64,000 nt of DNA from Chloroflexota bacterium (GCA_016202545.1 JACQON010000018.1:1-64000); one strand, 5' to 3'; counted from the stretch's first letter, positions 48,604 to 57,804 are shown. A program made the numbers and translations. Notes: generated by a model not told the origin, from the letters alone.

Positions 48604-50367
48604 ATGATGGAGACAGCGACGGGTACGCTTACGGTTGCCTATTTCTCAATGGAATTTGCCGTTGACCCGGCTATTCCTACCTATAGTGGCGGCCTGGGCA
48701 TACTGGCCGGAGATACCATGCGCGCCGCTGCTGACCTGGGTTTGCCGGCAGCAGGCGTAACTCTCCTGCACCGCAAGGGCTATTTCCGCCAGCACCTGGA
48801 TGAGGATGGCAACCAGTCGGCGTCGCCGGTTGAGTGGTCTCCAGAGAAGTACTTACAAAAGATGCCTCCCCGGGTGATGGCGACCATATGCAGCCGCCAG
48901 GTCCAGGTACAGGCGTGGCGTTACCTTGTGCGTGGCCAGTTCGGGCATACCGTGCCGGTCTACTTTCTGGATACGGCTCTACCGGAGAACACCCCCTGGG
49001 ACCAGCACCTCACTGACTACCTCTACGGGGGCGATGCTCATTATCGCCTGTGCCAGGAGGTCATCCTCGGCTGGGGCGGGACTGCCATGCTGAGGATGCT
49101 GGGATACCATAACACCAAGGCATGCCACATAAATGAAGGGCACTCCGCACTGGCTTGCCTGGCGCTGCTGGAAGAGCAGACCTGGGGGCGTGGTGCGGGC
49201 AACGACGCTACGCCTGCAGATGTTGAGGCGGTCCGTCAGCGCTGCGTCTTTACCACTCATACCCCTCTGCCAGTCGGGCATGACGGCTTTCCCCTTGACC
49301 TGGTCCGGGGAGTCCTGGGCAGCAAGCGAGTCGATGACCTGATGGCGATTCAATGTTGCTCTGATGGTGCCCTGAGCATGACCAACCTAGCTCTGAACCT
49401 GTCCCGCTATGTTAACGGTGTCTCCATGCGCCACGAAGAGGTCTCCCGAAACATGTTCACCAACCACCGTATTAATGCCATCACCAACGGCGTGCATGTG
49501 GGCACCTGGACATCAGCGCCATTCTGCCGCCTCTATGACCATTGCATCCCGGAGTGGCGCCGTGACAACTTGTACCTGAGATACGCCATAAACATACCGC
49601 TCGGTGAAATCCGGCAGGCGCACGCCGAGGCCAAGCAAGGGCTGCTCGCCGAGGTAGAACAGCGGACCGGGGTGCGCCTGGACCCGGCGGTGATGACCAT
49701 TGGCCTTGCCCGCCGTGTCACGGCATATAAGCGTAGCGACCTTCTGTTCTCCGACCTGGAGCGACTTACGAGTATAGCCCGGCAGGCCGGGCCGCTCCAG
49801 GTCATCTGTGGAGGGAAAGCCCACCCGGCAGATGAGGGCGGCAAGGCGCTTATACGGCGCATCTTCCAGGCAAAGAGCGCCCTCGAAGGCATCATACCAG
49901 TGGTCTATCTTGAGGACTATGACATGGCGCTGGCCAAATATCTATGCTCCGGCGTTGACCTGTGGCTGAATACGCCGCAGAAGCCGCGCGAGGCATCAGG
50001 CACCAGCGGCATGAAGGCAGCGCTCAACGGAGTCCCCAGCTTGAGCATCCTGGATGGATGGTGGCTTGAGGGCCATATAGAAGGGGTTACCGGATGGTGT
50101 ATCGGCGACGCCTGCTATCCTGAAACCAGGCCTGATAGGGACGCGCCTACTCTCTATGACAAGCTGGAACAGGTTATTGCCCCTTTGTTTTACCAGCAGC
50201 AGGACGGGTTCGCCAGCGTGATGCGCTCGGCCATCGCTATGAATGGCTCCTACTTCAACACCCAGCGTATGCTGGGGCAATATCTCCAGAACGCCTATCT
50301 CCGGGGCGATACCAACCTGGCTGTGCCCGCTGCTGATATCGCAGCCACCGTGTCCCCCTCCCGATAA
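48604..50367 (+). CDS. glgP: Alpha-glucan (glycogen/maltodextrin) phosphorylase, short GT35 form
   Basis: A 587-residue PLP-dependent phosphorylase that releases glucose-1-phosphate from alpha-1,4-glucan. N-terminal VAYFSMEFAVDPAIPTYSGGLGILAGD near 10-36, HxNEGH-type HINEGHSALA near 171, ITNGVHVGTW near 290, and the C-terminal cofactor-binding block PREASGTSGMKAALNGVPSLSILDGWW near 460-486, where Lys in SGMK forms the PLP Schiff base. It is of the short family (about 550-600 residues) that lacks the long N-terminal regulatory domain, so no allosteric phosphorylation site is expected. It stands alone here, with no glgA, glgB or glgC nearby. Confidence 0.9.
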   Translation: MMETATGTLTVAYFSMEFAVDPAIPTYSGGLGILAGDTMRAAADLGLPAAGVTLLHRKGYFRQHLDEDGNQSASPVEWSPEKYLQKMPPRVMATICSRQVQVQAWRYLVRGQFGHTVPVYFLDTALPENTPWDQHLTDYLYGGDAHYRLCQEVILGWGGTAMLRMLGYHNTKACHINEGHSALACLALLEEQTWGRGAGNDATPADVEAVRQRCVFTTHTPLPVGHDGFPLDLVRGVLGSKRVDDLMAIQCCSDGALSMTNLALNLSRYVNGVSMRHEEVSRNMFTNHRINAITNGVHVGTWTSAPFCRLYDHCIPEWRRDNLYLRYAINIPLGEIRQAHAEAKQGLLAEVEQRTGVRLDPAVMTIGLARRVTAYKRSDLLFSDLERLTSIARQAGPLQVICGGKAHPADEGGKALIRRIFQAKSALEGIIPVVYLEDYDMALAKYLCSGVDLWLNTPQKPREASGTSGMKAALNGVPSLSILDGWWLEGHIEGVTGWCIGDACYPETRPDRDAPTLYDKLEQVIAPLFYQQQDGFASVMRSAIAMNGSYFNTQRMLGQYLQNAYLRGDTNLAVPAADIAATVSPSR

Positions 50368-50429
50368 ACCGCCGGGGCAAACGGAGCGTACCGGGCAGTA
50401 TTCGGCGCCTATGTCTCGTGACGCCGGAG

Positions 50430-51668
50430 CTACACCAAACGCAGGAACACCCAGTAGACCATCGCATTGACCGCAGTCAGCGGCGCGCCTATCCTGACAA
50501 ACTCGACGAAGCTCAGAGTTGCCCCCGACTTCTTCTCCGCATTATGTATTATGATGACGTTGCTGGCTGCCCCCAGGATGGAGAGGTTGCCGGCGATAGT
50601 GCTTCCAGCCGCCAGTGCTATCATCTCCCTGGTCCCGCTTCCGAGCTGGACGAGAACGGGCAAATACAGGGCCACCAGCGGGACATTGGAAATCAATTGA
50701 CTCAGCAGCGTGCTTATCACCAGAATCATGCTCACCGAGGCCAGGTTCGAGCCGGTGGCATTTATCGCCGATTGGAAAAAGCCGGAGTTCCAGACGCTTT
50801 CCATAAGGACAAACATGGCGGCAAAGAAAATCAACGTGTGCCAGTCTATTCTCTTGAGTATCCTCAACCTGTGCTGGCTCAGCGCCACGATGGGGAAGGC
50901 TGACGCAAGCGCAACATAGGTCAACCTGAAGTCAATCCGTATGTTCAGGAATACCAGCGCTATCTTGACTATTACCAGGCCTACCAGCAGGAGCAAGGAA
51001 GCTTTACAAAGCTGTGCCAGGCATGGGTCTTGAATTGGCTCATAGGAATGATTCAAAGGCTGGCTGTGAAAATGTCTCCTGTAGAAAAGGCGCAGCATAA
51101 GATAAGCCAGGAGGAGGTTCACTATAGTGGGCGCCAGCAGAAACCTGAAGAAGGTTACGAATGGATTGGCGATGCTTCCGTGGATGGCAACGAGCAGGTT
51201 TTGCGGATTTCCAATGGGACTCATGGCGCTGCCTATGGTTATGGCGAAGGCCAGGCTGAGCAACAGGATTTTGGGCTGTGTATCGGTCTTTCTGGCAAGC
51301 GACAGCACTACAGGAGTCCCGATAATGGCCAGTGTGTCGTTCATGAGGAAAGCGGAGAGAAATCCCATGCCGAACAGGACCAGAAGTACCAGCGAGCTTA
51401 GCGATTTTGCCCTGCTGAAGAACCGGTAAGATAAATGAGAAAGATACCCACTGTCTTCAAGGGCTTGTCCGATGATAAACACACCGAACAAGAACAGCAT
51501 GACATCGGGATTTATTGACTTCGCCGCCTGCCCTATGGAAATCTGGCCGGTGAAGAAGACCCCGAGAGCGCCAAGCAGCATTACCTGCCATATCTGCAGC
51601 CTTATGTTCCCCACCTGCCGCACGGCGATGAGCACGAACACAGCTAGCAGGATAGCTATGGAGACCAT
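50430..51668 (-). CDS. ArsB/NhaD/DASS-type ion transporter
   Basis: A 412-residue integral membrane carrier with about ten to eleven helices, in the ion-transporter superfamily that includes ArsB arsenite pumps, citrate and dicarboxylate carriers and NhaD antiporters. Landmarks: NPDVMLFLFGVFIIGQALEDSG near 53, AFLMNDTLAIIGTPVVL near 105, GSAMSPIGNPQNLLVA near 145, and in the second half FNSNVPLVALYLPV-like LISNVPLVALYLPVL near 335 and AGNLSILGAASNVII near 372. GNP and NVP pairs mark substrate-binding loops in each half. The ion cannot be named. Adjacent MFS genes are on both strands. Confidence 0.85.
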   Translation of the reverse strand: MVSIAILLAVFVLIAVRQVGNIRLQIWQVMLLGALGVFFTGQISIGQAAKSINPDVMLFLFGVFIIGQALEDSGYLSHLSYRFFSRAKSLSSLVLLVLFGMGFLSAFLMNDTLAIIGTPVVLSLARKTDTQPKILLLSLAFAITIGSAMSPIGNPQNLLVAIHGSIANPFVTFFRFLLAPTIVNLLLAYLMLRLFYRRHFHSQPLNHSYEPIQDPCLAQLCKASLLLLVGLVIVKIALVFLNIRIDFRLTYVALASAFPIVALSQHRLRILKRIDWHTLIFFAAMFVLMESVWNSGFFQSAINATGSNLASVSMILVISTLLSQLISNVPLVALYLPVLVQLGSGTREMIALAAGSTIAGNLSILGAASNVIIIHNAEKKSGATLSFVEFVRIGAPLTAVNAMVYWVFLRLV

Positions 51669-51698
51669 ATCAACCAGTCGAACCTTTTACCGGAACCT

Positions 51699-52964
51699 TT
51701 ATCCCTTGTTTCCGATAGAAGCCCTGCCCGCTTCCGGCCTGGTCAGGGCCGCCAGCAAAGTGGCGACAAACATCGCCAGCGCCCCGATTAAGAAGGCGCT
51801 GGAATAGCTATTGCTGATGTCAAAGGCAATTCCTCCCACGGCCGGACCGATGGCAGCACCAATCCCGAAACTGGCCTCAAGCAAGCCCAATATAGCGCCG
51901 ATGTTTCTCAGTTTGAATGTCTCGCTGACCAGCGCCCCGGCGCTGCTGCCCAGACCGCTGTAGGCAAAGCCATAGACCAGGGCAAACAAATAGAACATCC
52001 ATAGCTCCCGCGCCCAGATAAGCCACAGCATGGCTACTGCCTGTAGCAGCAAGCAAATAATAACAACCCGCTTGCTGCCCGCCCTGTCCGCGGCGATGCC
52101 CATCAGCAGCCTGCCGAAGATGGCGCTCCCGCCCATCAAGCTCAGTACCCCGGCCGCCGCTTCAGGTGACATGCCGATATCGGTGGCGTGGGGCACCAGG
52201 TGGGTGTACAACAGGAACAGGGACAGTGCCCAGGGCAACCAGATGAAGACCATGAGCCAGAAGCTCCGGGTCTTGAACACCTCTGATAGCGAATGGGCAT
52301 CCGTTTGAACGAATCCCTTCTCTTTTCCGGCATCTGTTGACCCTGAGCTTGCTCCGTCAGGAAAAGCGCCAATCTCATACGGGTCTCTCTTCAACAGCCC
52401 GGTTAGAGGCATCACCACCAGCCAGGCAGCCAGCCCCATAATCAGATACGCCGTTTGCCAGTCCATGATGGAAATAAGGTAAGTGGCCACCGGTGCTACA
52501 ATGACTATCCCCACAGCTTGCCCGGTGCCGGCGATACCCAGGGCCAGTCCCCGCCGCCTGGCAAACCACCTTGAGATTACGGCTGTGGGCACCACAAATG
52601 TACCGCCGGTGCCCATACCCAGCAGCAGGCTGTAGGTTATGAATAGCTGCCACAGGGAACCTGTCTGGCTGGTCAATACCAGGCTCAGGCCAGTCAGCGC
52701 GCCCATAACGAGAACGACAATCCTTGGTCCGTATCTATCTAAAGCCCAGCCGCTGATAAAGGCGAACACCCCACCGACCAGACGATTGACCGAGGCGATG
52801 GCGGAGGTGGCGGCACGGCCCAGGGCGAACTGGCTTTCTATGGACTTGAAGAAGACGCCGAAGGACAGGTTTACCCCATTAAGGACGATAAATACCAGGA
52901 AAAAGGCGATTACTATCATCCAACCGTAAAACAGTTTATCTTCTGGCCGTACTCGTGACAGCAA
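51699..52964 (-). CDS. MFS transporter (OFA/monocarboxylate-type), minus strand
   Basis: A 421-residue, 12-helix major facilitator of the oxalate/formate-antiporter-like type: LFYGWMIVIAFF start, GRAATSAIASVNRLVGG motif near 48, RYGPRIVVLVMGALTG (motif A-like) near 80 and WFARRRGLALGIAGTGQAVG near 132. TTG at 52964 is used because GGAGG lies 9 bases upstream. It is 30 bases downstream of the ArsB-type carrier. Substrate unknown; paralogous to the two plus-strand MFS genes that follow. Confidence 0.86.
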   Translation of the reverse strand: MLSRVRPEDKLFYGWMIVIAFFLVFIVLNGVNLSFGVFFKSIESQFALGRAATSAIASVNRLVGGVFAFISGWALDRYGPRIVVLVMGALTGLSLVLTSQTGSLWQLFITYSLLLGMGTGGTFVVPTAVISRWFARRRGLALGIAGTGQAVGIVIVAPVATYLISIMDWQTAYLIMGLAAWLVVMPLTGLLKRDPYEIGAFPDGASSGSTDAGKEKGFVQTDAHSLSEVFKTRSFWLMVFIWLPWALSLFLLYTHLVPHATDIGMSPEAAAGVLSLMGGSAIFGRLLMGIAADRAGSKRVVIICLLLQAVAMLWLIWARELWMFYLFALVYGFAYSGLGSSAGALVSETFKLRNIGAILGLLEASFGIGAAIGPAVGGIAFDISNSYSSAFLIGALAMFVATLLAALTRPEAGRASIGNKG

Positions 52965-53178
52965 AGGTGGTTCCTCCGCAAAAAGCTGGAATAAAGATAG
53001 CCATTTGATGGGACCCAGAGGTCTTTCAGGCTATTCCACCGGGGGAATACGCGGCACCTGGTCCGGAGCAGGAGAAGGTAATTTCCACATGCTGTTAGGT
53101 ATTATCCCACAACGCAGCGCCATTTTCCAGCGCAGTTTGTGCGAGGGCGAAAGCTAGGCGGGAAACGGTTCTTCGCTG
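52965..53178. other. Intergenic region, upstream of the minus-strand MFS gene
   Basis: No gene is supported. It must contain the promoter of the minus-strand MFS gene. Followed directly by a response-regulator remnant. Confidence 0.4.
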
Positions 53179-53295
53179 CTACCTGACGGCAAAGAGAGCG
53201 GTGATCCTGGGCATGATTTCATCTGGGTCGATGGGCTTGGCGACACAGCCATTGGCGCCAAGACTTATGTTAGTTGTATATATGGAGACCACGTA
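53179..53295 (-). pseudogene. Response-regulator receiver-domain remnant
   Basis: An open frame of 38 codons ending in a stop reads LGANGCVAKPIDPDEIMPRITALFAVR, which is the C-terminal helix-strand-helix of a CheY-like receiver with the conserved Lys-Pro (LGAxGxxxKPIDPxxL). In-frame stop at the 5' side and no start codon. The N-terminal phosphoacceptor part is missing. Confidence 0.6.
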
Positions 53296-53430
53296 CTAAG
53301 CAAAGATTGCCGGTCGAACTAAAGGGAATGACCGTGAGGCCGTTTAAAGAGACTAATAAACAACCTCGGACCAGTTGATTTATGCCGCGCAAGCGGCTAC
53401 CATTGGATTATTGTTGTCACAGGAGTTCAG
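53296..53430. other. Short intergenic region upstream of the plus-strand MFS pair
   Basis: No gene is supported; holds the leader of the MFS gene at 53431 with AGGAG before its GTG. Confidence 0.4.
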
Positions 53431-54714
53431 GTGAATAGCCATCATTTACATCCGGAACAGGCCTCCAGGTTTTATTATGGCTATGTCATTGTGGGGGCCG
53501 CCTCCGGCATTCAACTGCTGAGCTGGGGGATGTGGGCTACCTTCCCTATTTTTATGGAGCCGATGATAGCGGAGTTCGGCTGGACGAGAGGGGCTACCTC
53601 GGCCGCCTTTTCACTTTACTTGGTAGTCCTTGCCCTGGCCGGCGTAGTGGTGGGGCGACTGGCTGACAAATTCAACCCCAGGGTGATTATCACCGTCTGC
53701 GGTCTGGCTTTTGGTGTTGGCTATCTGTTGACCTCGCAGGTCAGTGCCATCTGGCAGCTATACCTGTTCTACGGGATGCTGTTAGGCATCGGCAACAGCG
53801 ACTGGCTACCCAATTTGTCCGCAGTGACCCGGTGGTTCGTCAAGAAGCGGGGGCTGATGGTGGGCATCGCCACATCAGCCTGGGGCCTGAGCGTGCTGGT
53901 CATGCCGGCGCCGGCAGCCTGGCTCATATCCGCTTACGGGTGGCGCAACTCATTTATCATTATCGGCATCGTTACCATGGTGCTTGTTATCGCTGCCGCC
54001 CAGTTGATAAGGCGCGACCCCGGAGAAATGGGACTGTCGCCCTATGGTGCCGATGAGATAGACAAGGAGAGCCTGAGCCGGCAATACGGTGGGCTGTCTT
54101 TTCAGGAGACGCTGCGCACCCGCCAGCTATGGATATTCAATGCCATTTCGCTTCTTTTCAACATTGCCTACGCCGCCTATGCTATACACATCGTTATCTA
54201 TGCCACCGGGCTGGGGATTTCGCTGGCCAGCGCTGCCGCCATACTGGTTGTCACCGGCGCGGTCAGTTTCCCCGGCGGAGTAATCATGGCCACCACTGGT
54301 GACAAGATTGGCTACCGGTCGGCCCTGACTATCACCTGTGTCCTGCTGCTGGCGGCCTCGCTCTGGCTCCGCCTTGCTGGCGAACTATGGACGTTCTATG
54401 TCTTTGCAGTCATCTTCGGCTTTGCCTACGGCGCCTGGTTCGCCCTGATGCCCCTGGTGCCGGCTGAGCTGTTCGGGCTGAAGGCGCATGGCTCCATCAT
54501 GGGCTTCACCGGTTTTGCCTCTACCATGGGCCAGGCCGCCGGACCGGTTATGGCTGGCTACATCTTCGATATGACCGGCGGCTATCAGCTATCTTTCCTA
54601 ATATCCAGCATAGTGACCACCGTGAGTCTCGCCCTGAGCTTGCTGCTGAGGCCAGTGCGGCATGGCGAGTCTTCGTCGGTCATGGCTTCAGCACAAAAGG
54701 AGAACTCGGATTGA
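53431..54714 (+). CDS. MFS transporter (OFA/monocarboxylate-type), first of a pair
   Basis: A 427-residue, 12-helix MFS carrier. YYGYVIVGAASGIQLLSWGMWATFPIF start, GWTRGATSAAFSLYLVVLALAG near 51, DKFNPRVIITVCGLA near 82 and WFVKKRGLMVGIATSAWG near 138 match the OFA/monocarboxylate subgroup. Start GTG 53431 follows AGGAGTTCAG. It overlaps the next MFS gene by 4 bases, so the two are co-translated. Confidence 0.86.
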   Translation: MNSHHLHPEQASRFYYGYVIVGAASGIQLLSWGMWATFPIFMEPMIAEFGWTRGATSAAFSLYLVVLALAGVVVGRLADKFNPRVIITVCGLAFGVGYLLTSQVSAIWQLYLFYGMLLGIGNSDWLPNLSAVTRWFVKKRGLMVGIATSAWGLSVLVMPAPAAWLISAYGWRNSFIIIGIVTMVLVIAAAQLIRRDPGEMGLSPYGADEIDKESLSRQYGGLSFQETLRTRQLWIFNAISLLFNIAYAAYAIHIVIYATGLGISLASAAAILVVTGAVSFPGGVIMATTGDKIGYRSALTITCVLLLAASLWLRLAGELWTFYVFAVIFGFAYGAWFALMPLVPAELFGLKAHGSIMGFTGFASTMGQAAGPVMAGYIFDMTGGYQLSFLISSIVTTVSLALSLLLRPVRHGESSSVMASAQKENSD

Positions 54715-55961
54715 GCAGAGCTAAGACCACCGACTTTTTTTACGGCTATGTTATAGTTGCCGCCGCCGTGATGATATCGATAGTCGGCTGGGTGCTGTTC
54801 AACGTCTACAGCGTCTTTTTTGAGCCAATGCTGACCGAGTTCGGCTGGAGCAGGACGGTTACTTCGGGGGCATATTCGCTATTCATCGCAATCCAGGGGC
54901 CGCTGAGCATAGTCCTGGGCAGGTTGAACGACAAAGTTGGTCCCAGGGTAATCATGATAGTCTGCGGGTTTTCCTTCAGCCTGGGCTATTTTTTGATGTC
55001 ACGGATAACACAGGTATGGGAGTTGTACCTCTTTTTGGGGGTGCTGGCTGGCGGCGGTATGACTGCGGTGTGGGTGCCTTTGCTGTCAACTGTGGCCAGG
55101 TGGTTTGTCAAAAGAAGGGCGATGATGTGCGGGCTGGTCACCGCGGGCATCCAGGTGAGCATGGCAACTATGCCGCTGCTGGCTAGCTGGCTCATATCTA
55201 TCTACGGCTGGCGCAACTCCTACGTCATTTTCGCCGCCCTCACCCTGGTGGTATTCTTGGGCGGCGGGATGTTCCTCAAGCGTGACCCCGGTCAAATAGG
55301 GCAACCTGCATACGGTGAAGACGAGGCGGGTGGAGAGGTGATGAACTCGGGAGTCCACGGGCTATCCCTGGCCGAGGCGCTTCAAACCAGGCAGCTCTGG
55401 ATGTTCACTTTCACATCAACCACCATAACCATGGTTAGCGTCCTTATCATGGTGCACATCGTCATATTTGCAATCGATTTCGGAGTCCCGGCGATGGGCG
55501 CTGCCAGCGTGCTGGCGGTGAGCGGCATATCAGGCATACCAGGCGCCATCCTGCTGGGCCATGTCGCCGACAGAATTGGAAATAGACGGACGCTGGTTAT
55601 CATAGCCGTCCTGTTTCTGGTGACCCCGCTCTGGGCCATGATAACCAGTGAGCTATGGATGTTTTACCTGTTTGCCGCCATCTTCGGCGTCGCCTTTGCC
55701 GGCTATTTCACCATACAATCGCCCATGGTGGCCGAGCTATTCGGACTGCGCTCACATGGCGTAACCTTCGGGCTTATCTATTCCATCACTATGATAGGCG
55801 GAGCCTTCGGGCCTCTCCTCGCCGGTTACGTATTCGATGTAACCGGCAGCTATCAGCTAGCCTTTTTGCTCTCTGCCGTGCTCGGCCTGGTGGGCCTCAT
55901 CCTGGCCCTGCTGTTGAAGCCGGTTCCCCGCCAGAAGCACCAGAGACTATCATCGGAATAG
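54711..55961 (+). CDS. MFS transporter (OFA/monocarboxylate-type), second of a pair
   Basis: A 416-residue MFS paralogue of the preceding gene. FFYGYVIVAAAVMISIVGWVLFNVYSVFF start, EFGWSRTVTSGAYSLFIAIQG near 43, DKVGPRVIMIVCGF near 75 and WFVKRRAMMCGLVTAGIQ near 131. Starts at TTG 54711 overlapping the stop of the first gene by 4 bases; AAGGAG precedes it. Two adjacent, translationally coupled MFS genes may encode a heterodimer or two related carriers. Confidence 0.86.
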   Translation: MSRAKTTDFFYGYVIVAAAVMISIVGWVLFNVYSVFFEPMLTEFGWSRTVTSGAYSLFIAIQGPLSIVLGRLNDKVGPRVIMIVCGFSFSLGYFLMSRITQVWELYLFLGVLAGGGMTAVWVPLLSTVARWFVKRRAMMCGLVTAGIQVSMATMPLLASWLISIYGWRNSYVIFAALTLVVFLGGGMFLKRDPGQIGQPAYGEDEAGGEVMNSGVHGLSLAEALQTRQLWMFTFTSTTITMVSVLIMVHIVIFAIDFGVPAMGAASVLAVSGISGIPGAILLGHVADRIGNRRTLVIIAVLFLVTPLWAMITSELWMFYLFAAIFGVAFAGYFTIQSPMVAELFGLRSHGVTFGLIYSITMIGGAFGPLLAGYVFDVTGSYQLAFLLSAVLGLVGLILALLLKPVPRQKHQRLSSE

Positions 55962-55979
55962 TAACTTTATGTCAAGCAG

Positions 55980-56567
55980 TTACTTCAGGAGTTTAGCCAT
56001 CCTGAAGTTCTCGGAGTCCTTTATCTTGAAGGAGGCCGGCGCTTCCTTTGCGTATCCCGCTTTCCGGTACAGGTTGAGTGCAGGCTGGTTGCCCACTTCC
56101 ACATCCAGCATGATTCTACTCACCGATTCTGCCATCTCCGCTTCAATTGCTAGAAGAAGCCTGGTTGCCACACCAAGCCTCCTGAACTCAGGGTACACCG
56201 CCAGGCTGTTAACGTAGCATTCACCCGCCATCAGTTTTAGCGCCCGGCGCATGTTAACCCAGTAAAAGAACCTCGGCATAAAGCGCCACCCCAGGTGTTT
56301 GGCCAGCAGCCGCCTAGTGTTGACCACTTCCTCCTCCTCATGTTTCCGGCTATAAACGGCGAGCAATCCTGCCACCTTGCCATCTACCTCGGCGAAGTAC
56401 GAATGGCTCAGGCTGAAAAGGTTCCCCGGCTGCTGGAACAGGCGTTTAGCTGTCTCTTCCACCCTGGGGGCAAAGAGAATGGAAAAGCCCGGCCATGATA
56501 GCACCAGCAGGCGGGCGAAGTCATCGCTGTCTTCAGATCTTCCTTTCCTTACTGCGATGTCTGCCAT
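55980..56567 (-). CDS. GNAT-family N-acetyltransferase
   Basis: A 195-residue GNAT acetyltransferase. The core shows YFAEVDGKVAGLLAVYS (beta 4) near 55, then the acetyl-CoA pyrophosphate loop NSLAVYPEFRRLGVATRLL near 120 (RxxGxA), and MLDVEVGNQPALNLYRKAGY near 152 with the typical NxxAxxLYxKxGF motif. Resembles RimI-type enzymes that acetylate protein N-termini, but substrate is unknown. Confidence 0.88.
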   Translation of the reverse strand: MADIAVRKGRSEDSDDFARLLVLSWPGFSILFAPRVEETAKRLFQQPGNLFSLSHSYFAEVDGKVAGLLAVYSRKHEEEEVVNTRRLLAKHLGWRFMPRFFYWVNMRRALKLMAGECYVNSLAVYPEFRRLGVATRLLLAIEAEMAESVSRIMLDVEVGNQPALNLYRKAGYAKEAPASFKIKDSENFRMAKLLK

Positions 56568-56654
56568 AGCTTCACCCCTGATTCAGGTTCAATATCAAGC
56601 CGTGCCAGCGCCCAGGAATACGGCCATGCTCGTTTCCCTGTGCCGAACAGCGCC

Positions 56655-57029
56655 TTACCACTGTTTTGGCCGGCTGCTTTTGGCCATATCCTCAAAGAAA
56701 GTGCCCGGCTCGCCCACATACAGCCCGGCGGCACCGTTCACGGTGCTGAAGTGGGCCGTAGTGCCCTTCTGGCACAAGGTGAAGTCGCCGGCAGCCGCAG
56801 TATAGGTCTTGCCCTCCGCCGCTATCTGCACCCGGCCTTCGGTGAGGTACAGGATAAAATCGCCCTCTTTGAAATGCCAGTCAAAGGCGGTCTCCGGGTC
56901 GAAGCGCCACAGCCCGGAGCACATGTGCTTGCTCTCCGGCGCCCCGATGGCCTGCTTGGCGTTGTCGCCTTTTATGTACGGATTTCTTTCATACCTCAGC
57001 GATTTGCCTTCCACAAGGACAACTGCCAT
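56655..57029 (-). CDS. Cupin-domain protein
   Basis: A 124-residue single-domain cupin. Motif 1 resembles WHFKEGDFILYLTEGRVQI near 51-69 with metal-ligand His and Glu, and motif 2 GDFTLCQKGTTAHFSTVN near 81-98 supplies His. The N-terminal part (MAVVLVEGKSLRYERNPYIKGD) is the usual edge strand. Start at ATG 57029 follows GGAGGAG; upstream ATG 57092 is unlikely. Cupins of this size act as isomerases, sensors or binding proteins; no specific role can be given. Confidence 0.82.
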   Translation of the reverse strand: MAVVLVEGKSLRYERNPYIKGDNAKQAIGAPESKHMCSGLWRFDPETAFDWHFKEGDFILYLTEGRVQIAAEGKTYTAAAGDFTLCQKGTTAHFSTVNGAAGLYVGEPGTFFEDMAKSSRPKQW

Positions 57030-57148
57030 CTTCGTTTCTCCTCCTGCAGGTAATATCGAACAGCACATAAAGCTGGCGGGTCTTTGCGGCAAGCGGCAAG
57101 CTTCGTTATCCTGGATACCCCCTCCCGTAGCTCTTTCTCAGTATATAG

Positions 57149-57319
57149 CTAGTTGAACCGCCGGGCAACAGTGATTCCTTTTTTCTCCAGCGTCTCACGG
57201 TTTCTGTCGTGAAACCGTGCCAGCCCCATGTCTGAGGTCGCCCCTGCCATCGGCGGCACGTTGAACTCGAAGCCATGGGACTCGTCAACGCAGACAATTG
57301 AAGAGACTTCTTTGCGCAT
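57149..57319 (-). CDS. Small hypothetical protein (56 residues)
   Basis: A short open frame running from ATG at 57319 to TAG at 57149-57151 between the cupin gene and the divergent Lrp gene. The predicted peptide is mixed and polar (MRKEVSSIVCVDESHG start, ending KKGITVARRFN) with one Cys. The family is not recognised. No ribosome site is obvious. It could be a real small gene or the tail of a decayed one. Confidence 0.4.
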   Translation of the reverse strand: MRKEVSSIVCVDESHGFEFNVPPMAGATSDMGLARFHDRNRETLEKKGITVARRFN

Positions 57320-57324
57320 AGTGC

Positions 57325-57353
57325 TTGCAAAAGACGGTGTAATATGCTATTTT
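57325..57353 (+). promoter_or_regulatory. Promoter giving a possibly leaderless lrp transcript
   Basis: TTGCAA (57325-57330), exact 17-base spacer, TATTTT (57348-57353). Transcription would start at or next to the ATG at 57361, and there is no ribosome-binding site before that ATG. Confidence 0.45.
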
Positions 57354-57360
57354 ATAAATA

Positions 57361-57798
57361 ATGAGCGTGAAAATTGACCTTCTCGATAGGCGAGTGCTGG
57401 ACTTGATGATGCAGAACGCATATCAGAGCAACGGTGCTTTGGCCAGGCAGCTTGGTGTCAACGCCGCCACCGTCAGGCGCAGGGTGAAAAAGCTCATCCA
57501 GGGGGGCATGGCAAGGATTATCGCTGTCCCCGACCCACGCAAGCTGGGGACGCCGCTGAGAGCCCTTATCGCTTTTGACGTGGCCAATGACAGCATGGAT
57601 TCGGTCATGACGGCATTGAGCACCCGTGCCGAGGTCAAATGGCTGGCCGCCACCACCGGCCGGTTCGACGTCATCGCTTCGGTGTGGCTTCCTTCCACCA
57701 GCGAGCTGTTAAGCTTCATGAAGGAAGAGGTAGGCAAGCTAGAGGGGATAAGGAACGCTGAAATATTCCTCTGCCTTCGTGTGCAGAAAGGCATCTGA
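57361..57798 (+). CDS. Lrp/AsnC-family transcriptional regulator
   Basis: A 145-residue regulator. N-terminal helix-turn-helix with LLDRRVLDLMMQNAYQSNGALARQLGVNAATVRRRVKKLIQGGM (about 6-50), linked to a C-terminal RAM/AsnC effector-binding beta domain (about 62-145). Such proteins form octamers and respond to amino acids. The adjacent convergent genes are an unknown protein and glutamate dehydrogenase, so a nitrogen-metabolism target is plausible but unproven. Translation seems leaderless (see the promoter at 57325-57353). Confidence 0.9.
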   Translation: MSVKIDLLDRRVLDLMMQNAYQSNGALARQLGVNAATVRRRVKKLIQGGMARIIAVPDPRKLGTPLRALIAFDVANDSMDSVMTALSTRAEVKWLAATTGRFDVIASVWLPSTSELLSFMKEEVGKLEGIRNAEIFLCLRVQKGI

Positions 57799-57804
57799 GG
57801 AACG

